Source: Candidatus Diapherotrites archaeon CG08_land_8_20_14_0_20_34_12 (GTDB taxonomy: Archaea > Iainarchaeota > Iainarchaeia > Iainarchaeales > 0-14-0-20-34-12). Taken from it: a DNA stretch of 11,193 bases. Below, one piece after another: positions 7,024-11,193 of this stretch; position 1 is the first letter of the stretch, and the number at the start of each line of letters is the position of its first letter. The position numbers and the translations under genes are program-made. The stretch lies in contig PEXL01000019.1 of assembly GCA_002779065.1 (NCBI GenBank), positions 10,301-21,493 on the forward strand, in the 5' to 3' direction. The notes beneath the pieces were generated by a model. That model was not told the origin of the DNA. It ran no database searches and was given only the letters and a program-made list of their open reading frames with translations.

Positions 7024-7392
7024 TTATTGCAATCTTACTTTATCCCCTATTTTCAATCTTAGTTGTTTTGTGATATTTACATAAGATATAATTTCAATCA
7101 CGTCATTCGCATGTTCTTTTTTCTCAGGAAAAACAATTGCTGCAGGGATATTCCCTATTTTTATTTTATAGCATAAAACATCGCCAAATTTTTTGCAATC
7201 TTTTTCAAATCCGGCAATATTCCGTTTCTCCCTTTCTTGCAGGAATTCTTTCAATTCTTTTTTATCAATCTTCAAATTTAATGTTCCAGGGAAAGGGGTA
7301 AAATTCAGTTTTTCAAGAAACTGTTTTTTGTATTCTGGCATTTCAAGAAACTGTTTTGCCCTGCCCAAACCTGAAATAACTTCCCCAAACAT
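7024..7392 (-). CDS. ribK: CTP-dependent riboflavin kinase (archaeal RibK, DUF120 family)
   Basis: This encodes 122 residues, close to the length of the stand-alone archaeal enzyme. It phosphorylates riboflavin to FMN, using CTP rather than ATP in the characterised family. Visible family marks are GEVISGLGRAKQF at the N-terminus, FTPFPGTLNLKI at 31-42 (nucleotide and flavin site), AAIVFPEKKEH at about 84-94, VIEIIS at 98-103, and the closing LRLKIGDKVRL. There is no fused N-terminal helix-turn-helix domain, so it is the enzyme alone and not the combined regulator RbkR. It is divergent from tRNA-Ser, and the ATG is about 27 nt from the centre of an AT-rich box, suggesting a leaderless mRNA. 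The riboflavin-forming genes ribH and ribC lie about 1.4 kb away. Confidence 0.9.
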   Translation of the reverse strand: MFGEVISGLGRAKQFLEMPEYKKQFLEKLNFTPFPGTLNLKIDKKELKEFLQEREKRNIAGFEKDCKKFGDVLCYKIKIGNIPAAIVFPEKKEHANDVIEIISYVNITKQLRLKIGDKVRLQ

Positions 7393-7415
7393 AAAGATTT
7401 GGACTTAAGCAATCC

Positions 7416-7425
7416 TTTTAATATT
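7416..7425. promoter_or_regulatory. AT-rich box shared by ribK (-) and tRNA-Ser (+)
   Basis: TTTTAATATT, with the palindromic core AATATT, is centred about 28 nt from the ribK ATG and 32 nt from the tRNA-Ser 5' end. It is the only good box A candidate in this 59-nt gap and could serve both directions. Confidence 0.5.
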
Positions 7426-7497
7426 ATTCAGCCATTGTTTTTTGGTATTGTGGTGGGATGGCGGAGCACGGTTTAACGCGCCAGCCTGGAAACCCAT

Positions 7498-7528
7498 CTT
7501 TCTTTTTTCTTTTTAAGAAAAAAGAAAG
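7498..7528 (+). repeat. Intron hairpin 1: perfect 14-bp stem, 3-nt loop
   Basis: CTTTCTTTTTTCTT pairs perfectly with AAGAAAAAAGAAAG around TTT. One arm is all pyrimidine and the other all purine. Total length is 31 nt, the same as hairpins 3 and 4. Confidence 0.9.
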
Positions 7529-7606
7529 CTAGGTGCCCCAAAGAAAAAAGAAAAAATAAGTTATATTTATTTAATTTAGTTTCTTTTCTTTTTGGATAAT
7601 ACCTAG
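7529..7606 (+). repeat. Intron hairpin 2: long imperfect stem closed by CTAGGT/ACCTAG
   Basis: CTAGGT (7529-7534) pairs with ACCTAG (7601-7606). Inside, after a small unpaired zone, CCAAAGAAAAAAGAAA faces TTTCTTTTCTTTTTGG with bulges, and AAATAA faces TTATTT near the apex. It is the central and longest of the three intron hairpins. Confidence 0.7.
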
Positions 7607-7607
7607 A

Positions 7608-7638
7608 CTTTTTCTTTTCTTGGAAAGAAAAGAAAAAG
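7608..7638 (+). repeat. Intron hairpin 3: perfect 14-bp stem, 3-nt loop
   Basis: CTTTTTCTTTTCTT pairs perfectly with AAGAAAAGAAAAAG around GGA. The architecture (31 nt, pyrimidine 5' arm, purine 3' arm) is identical to hairpin 1 but the sequence differs. It ends 7 nt before the 3' splice site. Confidence 0.9.
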
Positions 7639-7701
7639 GCTTGGAAGCTGGTATCCTCACGGATGCACGAGTTCAAATCTCGTTCCCACCGATTCTGCCT
7701 T

Positions 7702-7732
7702 TTCTTCTTTTCTTTTAAAAAGAAAAGAAGAA
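7702..7732 (+). repeat. Hairpin 4, 10 nt after the tRNA-Ser 3' end
   Basis: TTCTTCTTTTCTTTT and AAAAGAAAAGAAGAA are perfect complements separated by one base, so in practice they form a 14-bp stem with a 3-nt loop. It is again 31 nt with the pyrimidine arm first, like intron hairpins 1 and 3, but outside the intron. No T tract follows, so it is not a standard terminator. Confidence 0.88.
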
Positions 7733-7760
7733 CCAAGTAAAATCCAATGATTTTACTGGT
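7733..7760 (+). repeat. Hairpin 5 with one bulged base
   Basis: AGTAAAATC (7736-7744) pairs perfectly with GATTTTACT (7749-7757) around CAAT. Allowing one bulged A, the outer bases extend the stem to about 12 bp. Confidence 0.75.
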
Positions 7761-7790
7761 CCAATAAAATTCCAAATGAATTTTATTAGG
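7761..7790 (+). repeat. Hairpin 6 with one bulged base
   Basis: AATAAAATTC (7763-7772) pairs perfectly with GAATTTTATT (7778-7787) around CAAAT. One bulged A then allows CC/GG closure. It starts directly after hairpin 5. Confidence 0.75.
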
Positions 7791-7900
7791 AAATGTAGGT
7801 TACCAAAAGAAGAAAAGAAACTTAGTTGTGCCAAAAGAAAAGAGAAACTAAAAAAATTCGCAGGGATCAAAAGAAAGAAAAATGAGTAACGTTCTAGTAA
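7791..7900 (+). repeat. Purine-rich tract with degenerate copies of intron words
   Basis: The segment is nearly all A and G on the plus strand. It holds CCAAAAGAAGAAAAGAAACT and CCAAAAGAAAAGAGAAACTA. These resemble each other, and resemble the reverse complement of the intron word AGTTTCTTTTCTTTTTGG in hairpin 2. TTAGTT and AACTAA also flank the second copy. No gene is seen between the tRNA and the transporter start at 7920. Confidence 0.55.
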
Positions 7901-7919
7901 TAATAAGATTTGTGAAAAA

Positions 7920-8795
7920 ATGTCGATTAAACTTTTGTTGGAAAATGATGATCCTGCACAAAAAGCAACAATCTTTCTCTTAGTAGCAAATATTTTCCTG
8001 TTTTTTGTAAAAATATCAATTGGTTTGCTTTCAGGAAGTATTGCGATTCTTTCAGATTCTTTTAACTCATTGACTGATAGCATTGTTTCAGTTGTTATCT
8101 ATTTCAGTGTTAGGCTTTCAAAGAAAAAAGCAGATAGCGATCATCCATTTGGGCATCACAGGGCAGAACCGATTGCTGCATTTATGGTGGCAATATTTAC
8201 CATAATTGTTGGATTTGAAATATTCAAATTTGCCGCTGAAAAAATACTTGCGAATCAATTTAACCCTATAGGCCCAATAGCTCTGCTTGCAGTTGCAATA
8301 ACTTTCATAATAAAATTATTTTTGTATTTTTATCTGACAAAAATAGGCAAAAAGAATAACAGTCCGGCTCTGCTTGCATCAGCAACAGATGCCAGAAATG
8401 ATGTTCTGATTTCAATAACTATATTCTTAGGGATAATTGGTGCTTTGTTTGGCTTTTTAATCCTTGATACTTTAGCAGCAATTGTTGTCAGTTTTTACAT
8501 TGTAAGATCGGGATTTGGCATAGCTAAGGAAAATGTAACTTACCTCATGGGTGAAGCCCCACATAAAGAAATTGCGGATAAAATAATACAGGTAGCTATG
8601 TCAATTGAAGGAGTTATTTCAATCCATGATTTAAAGGCACATTATATTGGAAATACCCTGCAAGTAGAGATTCATATTGAATTAGATAGATCCTTGACAT
8701 TAAAAAAAGCACATGATCTTGGTGAAAAAGTAAAACAAGCCGTGCAAGAATTGGAAGAGGTGTCAACATGCTTTGTGCATATTGACCCAATCTAA
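7920..8795 (+). CDS. Cation diffusion facilitator (CDF) metal efflux transporter, probably manganese type
   Basis: This encodes 291 residues with about six membrane segments across residues 15-205 and a cytosolic C-terminal domain of about 85 residues. Family marks are GLLSGSIAILSDSFNSLTD in helix 2, HPFGHHRAEP at 75-84, and SATDARNDVLIS in helix 5. The transport-site residues read Asn49/Asp53 in helix 2 and Asp157/Asp161 in helix 5. Zinc exporters usually have His at the first position of each pair. The N-D-D-D set instead matches that described for manganese exporters such as streptococcal MntE, so Mn(II) efflux driven by proton or cation exchange is inferred. The C-terminal domain has HDLKAHYIGN and a final VHIDP. 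No clear ribosome binding site precedes the ATG. Confidence 0.9.
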   Translation: MSIKLLLENDDPAQKATIFLLVANIFLFFVKISIGLLSGSIAILSDSFNSLTDSIVSVVIYFSVRLSKKKADSDHPFGHHRAEPIAAFMVAIFTIIVGFEIFKFAAEKILANQFNPIGPIALLAVAITFIIKLFLYFYLTKIGKKNNSPALLASATDARNDVLISITIFLGIIGALFGFLILDTLAAIVVSFYIVRSGFGIAKENVTYLMGEAPHKEIADKIIQVAMSIEGVISIHDLKAHYIGNTLQVEIHIELDRSLTLKKAHDLGEKVKQAVQELEEVSTCFVHIDPI

Positions 8796-8802
8796 AAAAT
8801 TT

Positions 8803-9207
8803 TTATTTCAATTTGCAAAGTTTTACTGCAGCTTCAACTGCTCTTTTTGCATATCCTTCTGCCCTTGCTACTGCTTGCGCTCTTGTCATTTTAGGCCCGG
8901 AAATTCCATTGGTTACAGGCTTATCATATTTCATTGAGAGATCCATGATTTCCCTTGCTGCGGTTAATGCAACAATGTTGTCATGATCTGTTTCTCCTTC
9001 AACTACTGCCCCAAGAGCAACAACAGCATCAATTTTTTTGTCTTCTAGAAGTTTCTTTGTTGCATAAGGAATATCGAAAGTGCCAGGCACTTCATATACC
9101 TTCTCTACTTTAACCCCCAAAAACTCAGCATGATCCTTAGCTTTCTGAACCATGATATTTGTAATATCATAGTTGTATTTTGCCACTACAATTCCAATTG
9201 CTACCAT
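8803..9207 (-). CDS. ribH: 6,7-dimethyl-8-ribityllumazine synthase
   Basis: This encodes 134 residues from the ATG at 9207. A TTG five codons upstream overlaps the ribosome binding site and is rejected. The enzyme condenses 5-amino-6-ribitylaminouracil with 3,4-dihydroxy-2-butanone 4-phosphate, the penultimate riboflavin step, and normally assembles as pentamers or 60-mers. Visible family marks are KYN near residue 10, PGTFDIP at 41-47, GAVVEGETDHD at 66-76 with the likely catalytic His75, PVTNGISG at 97-104, and QAVARA near 111. It lies downstream of ribC on the same strand, 115 nt away. Its product is the substrate of RibC. Confidence 0.95.
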   Translation of the reverse strand: MVAIGIVVAKYNYDITNIMVQKAKDHAEFLGVKVEKVYEVPGTFDIPYATKKLLEDKKIDAVVALGAVVEGETDHDNIVALTAAREIMDLSMKYDKPVTNGISGPKMTRAQAVARAEGYAKRAVEAAVKLCKLK

Positions 9208-9213
9208 AACAAT

Positions 9214-9218
9214 CCTCC
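9214..9218 (-). promoter_or_regulatory. Shine-Dalgarno of ribH, fixes the start
   Basis: On the minus strand GGAGG lies 6 nt before the ATG at 9207. It is the clearest ribosome binding site in the window and excludes the upstream in-frame TTG. Confidence 0.8.
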
Positions 9219-9221
9219 ACA

Positions 9222-9293
9222 AGATGTCGAATAAACATTAATAATTAAATAATTTTTATTTTCAAGGCATCTAACAATATATGTTCGACACCT
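9222..9293. promoter_or_regulatory. Inverted pair of 12-nt elements in the ribH upstream region
   Basis: AGATGTCGAATA at 9222-9233 and, on the opposite strand, AGGTGTCGAACA at 9293-9282 match at 10 of 12 positions. They bracket an AT-rich region containing the likely ribH promoter (minus-strand CATATATTG next to the distal copy). They could be two operator half-sites or the arms of a long RNA hairpin. No other function is evident in this 115-nt gap. Confidence 0.4.
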
Positions 9294-9322
9294 CGTCCAA
9301 CTATATTAAACATTCATTAATT

Positions 9323-9790
9323 TTATAATTCAAGCGCTTTGGCATTTTCCTTTCCCTGCCTTTCTCCAGAACCTGCTTTCTTTCTTAATTCTTCAGGCCT
9401 GAATAACAAATGTAAAGCATTTATTGTATGTTTAATTGTCCTGTTTTTCATTATTTCTGCTAATTTTTTATCATTTTGTGCTTCATCTTCATGCACAAAC
9501 ACTTCGATAATGTGCTTATTTGTCATTAATTGAGCTTGAATTATGCCTTGTGATGCTTCATGTGCACACTGCTTGTCAATCGGCATTTTGCCAGGCATTC
9601 CTAAAGCAATCACAATATCGCAATTTCTTTCTTCAAATAATTTCTTGCAAGCAACAGGCAGATCTTTCACACCAGGAACAGTATATCGTTCAATCTTTAC
9701 TGGAAAAGTGCTTTCCTTTATGGTTTTTTCTGCCAATTTACCCATATCCGCCATTGCGAACATAGTGTCTGCAATACCAATCTTCTTCAT
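9323..9790 (-). CDS. ribC: Riboflavin synthase, archaeal type (RibC)
   Basis: This encodes 155 residues from MKKIGIADT at 9790, matching the usual length. Longer in-frame starts add an unrelated N-terminus. The archaeal enzyme dismutates two 6,7-dimethyl-8-ribityllumazine molecules to riboflavin. It is related to lumazine synthase and not to the bacterial riboflavin synthase. Diagnostic stretches are IADTMFAMADMG, ERYTVPGVKDLPVACKKLF (34-52), DIVIALGMPGK, CAHEASQGI (75-83), HIIEVFVHEDEA (93-104), and the C-terminal AGSGERQGKE. All core motifs are intact. It lies between uppS and ribH, all on the same strand. Its presence is strong evidence that the host is an archaeon. Confidence 0.95.
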   Translation of the reverse strand: MKKIGIADTMFAMADMGKLAEKTIKESTFPVKIERYTVPGVKDLPVACKKLFEERNCDIVIALGMPGKMPIDKQCAHEASQGIIQAQLMTNKHIIEVFVHEDEAQNDKKLAEIMKNRTIKHTINALHLLFRPEELRKKAGSGERQGKENAKALEL

Positions 9791-9809
9791 ACTATCCAAA
9801 CTATTGTTG

Positions 9810-9820
9810 TGTTGAATAAA
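9810..9820 (-). promoter_or_regulatory. Upstream word shared with ribH
   Basis: On the minus strand TTTATTCAACA ends 19 nt before the ribC ATG. TTTATTCGACA ends 17 nt before the ribH ATG. The two differ at one of 11 positions and have the same orientation and nearly the same distance, so they may be a common control site in the leaders. Confidence 0.4.
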
Positions 9821-9885
9821 GTTAAAAAACAGCTGCTTTAACACTAACTAGCCTATTTTGGATTATGCAAACATCAGACTAATTT

Positions 9886-10566
9886 CTACTTACCAAATCT
9901 CCTTTCCCGTTCCCCGTATTCATTCAATAGCTTGTTTAATTTTTCAATCGTTAATTCGGGATAATAATAATCAGTGAAAAATAGTTCAGCGTATTCTATT
10001 TGAATTAAAGGGCATGTCGAAAATCTTTTTTCATATCCGGTTCTTACAACCATATCTATATGATTCTGTATCTCTAAGTATTCGTAAATAGCATCATTTG
10101 CCAGTTTGACTTTTTTATCTCTAATTTTCTCAATTGCTTTATACAGTTCCCACTTAGTATCATATGCAGTCAGAAGATTGCAAATTGCAGCAGTATTGCC
10201 CTTTGTTGCATTTTCCAATTCTTTTGCCTTTTTGACATAAAAAGATGGCAAGAGGTCTAAATCTCCAATAAACTTAAATTTTATGTTTTTCAAAAATTCC
10301 TTGTTTTTAAGCCAGCTATCATATGCTGCAACCTGTGCATCACATATTTCTTTTAACCCAAGGCCTTCCCTCTGCAGAACATTATTTCTTGCAATTGCAA
10401 AGAAAGACAATTCCTTGATCTTTCTTTTTAACAACAAGTAATCTATCAATTCTGTTGTGACATGGTCTGCGATGTGTTTGTAAACTACCTTAAGGTCCAG
10501 GTTCTTGCCTTTTGCATATCTTCGGTTTCCATCCGGAATTATTAGAATGTGGTTTGGTAGGACCAT
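9886..10566 (-). CDS. uppS: cis-Prenyltransferase (polyprenyl diphosphate synthase, UppS-like), divergent
   Basis: This encodes 226 residues from the ATG at 10566; a TTG three codons upstream is rejected. The enzyme extends an allylic diphosphate with isopentenyl units in cis, giving a polyprenyl carrier for glycan assembly at the membrane. PDGNRRYAKG at 11-20 holds the catalytic Asp12. DMVVRTGYEKRFS at 171-183 has Arg175, Arg181 and Ser183, with Glu194 in YAELFF; these have the same spacing as Arg194, Arg200, Ser202 and Glu213 of the E. coli enzyme. The C-terminus is RERRFG. Divergent points: the usual SENW motif reads ARNN (Asn61 kept), YGGR reads YDTK, and the protein is somewhat shorter than the typical 240-250. 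Activity is likely, but product length is not predictable. Confidence 0.85.
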   Translation of the reverse strand: MVLPNHILIIPDGNRRYAKGKNLDLKVVYKHIADHVTTELIDYLLLKRKIKELSFFAIARNNVLQREGLGLKEICDAQVAAYDSWLKNKEFLKNIKFKFIGDLDLLPSFYVKKAKELENATKGNTAAICNLLTAYDTKWELYKAIEKIRDKKVKLANDAIYEYLEIQNHIDMVVRTGYEKRFSTCPLIQIEYAELFFTDYYYPELTIEKLNKLLNEYGERERRFGK

Positions 10567-10594
10567 ATGGATCAAATATAATACAGTATTCTTG

Positions 10595-10604
10595 TATTTA
10601 AAAT
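10595..10604 (-). promoter_or_regulatory. Possible TATA box of uppS
   Basis: On the minus strand ATTTTAAATA is centred about 33 nt from the uppS ATG, consistent with a very short leader. Confidence 0.4.
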
Positions 10605-10715
10605 ATGAGGGATGTCAGTCTAACAGATCAACCGACAAATCCTGTTAATCAAGAACAAGCAGAAAATAATAAAATTAAACCAACAATAATTACTAATACA
10701 ATTTTTTCATATTAG
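10605..10715 (+). CDS. Short unassigned ORF, 36 codons
   Basis: An ATG-to-TAG frame encodes a polar, Asn/Gln/Thr-rich peptide (MRDVSLTDQPTNPVNQEQ at its start). There is no recognisable domain and no ribosome binding site. It is divergent from uppS and could be a small protein, a decayed gene start or chance. The rest of the 274-nt gap between uppS and the right-edge remnant shows only AT-rich sequence and one hairpin. Confidence 0.2.
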   Translation: MRDVSLTDQPTNPVNQEQAENNKIKPTIITNTIFSY

Positions 10716-10770
10716 GGGATAGAAAGTAGAAGAATTTCATTCATGCCCAATGTTATATTTTTGTGTGTAC

Positions 10771-10793
10771 ATAATAACCTAATAAGTTATTAT
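10771..10793. repeat. AT-rich hairpin in the intergenic region
   Basis: ATAATAAC and GTTATTAT are perfect 8-bp complements around CTAATAA. The hairpin lies 48 nt beyond the stop of the right-edge remnant on the minus strand and might end that transcript. Confidence 0.35.
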
Positions 10794-10840
10794 TCATACA
10801 AAAAGCACATAACACCTTTTATTTGCCCATAAAAGCTATT

Positions 10841-11193
10841 TTATATGAATCCGCTTTCCTTCACCACATTAAAATAACCCACAAACACATTTTCCCAGTA
10901 TATTTTGTATGTTCCCAATAATGTCTCATTAGTATTAATTATCCATGTAGGAGCATATATTTCTCCTTTGCTGTTGCTGCTAACAGTCCCTTGCCATCCA
11001 ACAAACCCATCCAGATTATCCACATACTTTATATTAAAGCTTGTATTCTCTTTAAGGCCTTCTGCTCTTAGTTCTACAAAATCGCTTCAACTAAAAACAA
11101 ATGCAGGTTTTAAAGATAGCTGCAAGAATTAAGAATGTCAAAGTCAAAAGAATAAATAAGACAAACTTTAGTTCTTTCCAAGAAACTTTTGGT
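10841..11193 (-). pseudogene. Remnant of a membrane-anchored protein with an Ig-like/beta-sandwich domain, apparently frameshifted
   Basis: On the minus strand, the last open stretch (10841 to about 11087) encodes SDFVELRAEGLKENTSFNIK, continuing with YVDNLDGFVGWQG and ending in GTYKIYWENVFVGYFNVVKE. This resembles one Ig/IPT-like surface domain. Directly upstream, a TGA interrupts the same frame. Further upstream a different frame, open to the window edge, encodes a strongly hydrophobic segment (WKELKFVLFILLTLTFLILA) that ends at a TAG just before the domain. A one-base shift plus one stop would join signal anchor and domain. It may instead be two unrelated pieces, or a short gene starting at a GTG at 11023. 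The gene may begin outside the window. Confidence 0.4.

Larger units (their letters stand above)
7492..7645 (+). other. tRNA-Ser intron, 154 nt, composed of three hairpins
   Basis: The intron sits after position 37, the canonical archaeal site; because of flanking A residues the exact cut could slide by one or two bases. Only 6 nt at the 5' end and 7 nt at the 3' end lie outside hairpins. The rest is hairpin 1 (7498-7528), hairpin 2 (7529-7606) and hairpin 3 (7608-7638), almost joined end to end. Most archaeal tRNA introns are far shorter, often under 30 nt, with some around 100 nt. There is no credible reading frame or homing-endonuclease motif inside. Confidence 0.88.
7452..7691 (+). tRNA. 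tRNA-Ser (anticodon GGA), interrupted by a 154-nt intron
   Basis: Exons are 7452-7491 and 7646-7691, giving an 86-nt mature tRNA. The acceptor stem is GGTGGGA/TCCCACC with discriminator G, typical of serine. The D stem is GCG/CGC. The anticodon stem CCAGC/GCTGG encloses the loop CTGGAAA after splicing, with anticodon GGA (serine, codons UCC and UCU). A long variable arm (ATCC-TCAC-GGAT) marks a class II tRNA. The T arm is ACGAG-TTCAAAT-CTCGT. CCA is not encoded. Splicing by the archaeal endonuclease is supported by a weak bulge-helix-bulge: anticodon stem outside, C32-G, U33/U, G34-U and G35-C in the centre, and CC/GG (7493-7494 with 7638-7639) inside. Confidence 0.93.

Noticed and set aside
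7492..7645. A homing endonuclease or other protein coded in the tRNA intron
   Set aside because: The intron is only 154 nt and contains no frame with recognisable motifs.
7702..7732. Hairpin 4 as an intrinsic terminator of the tRNA-Ser transcript
   Set aside because: No T tract follows on either strand, and archaeal termination relies mainly on T-rich stretches.
7498..7900. A CRISPR array
   Set aside because: The repeated hairpins share geometry but not sequence, spacing is irregular and no spacers of constant size are present.
7473..8083. Two minus-strand reading frames of about 100 and 122 codons across the tRNA-Ser intron, downstream hairpins and the transporter start
   Set aside because: They translate into Lys/Phe/Leu/Ser-rich low complexity caused by the A/G and C/T tracts, and they overlap the tRNA exons and the start of the CDF gene.
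9220..9222. A TTG start for ribH giving a 5-residue longer protein
   Set aside because: The GGAGG ribosome binding site lies inside that extension and points to the ATG at 9207.

Overview
The window looks like a chromosomal stretch of an AT-rich archaeon. The main evidence is an archaeal-type riboflavin synthase (the lumazine-synthase-like RibC family), a stand-alone CTP-dependent riboflavin kinase, an XPF/Hef-type nuclease end, archaeal TATA (box A) promoters with very short leaders, and a tRNA-Ser interrupted by an intron at the canonical archaeal 37/38 position. Small genes, degenerate family members and simple lipoproteins would suit a DPANN lineage (Woesearchaeota/Pacearchaeota-like). 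That placement is inference; the sequence alone does not prove it.

Layout. (1) 1-2171, plus strand: the 3' end of an XPF/Hef-like nuclease gene, a small very basic protein, a family 2 glycosyltransferase with a C-terminal membrane part, and an ACT-domain protein, closely packed. (2) tRNA-Gly(CCC) at 2220-2290, followed by a small lipoprotein. (3) 2944-6251, minus strand: a lipoprotein with a five-bladed beta-propeller of glycosidase type, a kinase-fold protein whose catalytic Asp appears replaced by His, and a winged-helix regulator. A GC-rich hairpin lies between the last two. (4) 6357-7004, plus strand: a basic protein with five pentapeptide repeats, divergent from the regulator. (5) ribK on the minus strand, divergent from tRNA-Ser(GGA), which carries a 154-nt intron made almost wholly of hairpins. 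A cluster of similar hairpins follows the tRNA. (6) A CDF metal transporter whose site residues suggest manganese. (7) Minus strand: uppS, ribC and ribH. (8) The right edge holds a short unassigned plus-strand ORF and a minus-strand gene remnant that looks frameshifted.

How the genes work together: ribH and ribC carry out the last two steps of riboflavin synthesis, and ribK phosphorylates riboflavin to FMN. Enzymes for the early steps are not in the window. An 11-nt word recurs just upstream of both the ribC and ribH starts, which suggests shared control. uppS makes a polyprenyl diphosphate lipid carrier, and a membrane-linked GT2 glycosyltransferase lies elsewhere in the window; both fit cell-surface glycan work.

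The most unusual feature is the tRNA-Ser intron and its surroundings. Three hairpins, two in the intron and one 10 nt beyond the tRNA 3' end, each have 31 nt with a perfect 14-bp homopyrimidine/homopurine stem and a 3-nt loop. They differ in sequence but share the same architecture.
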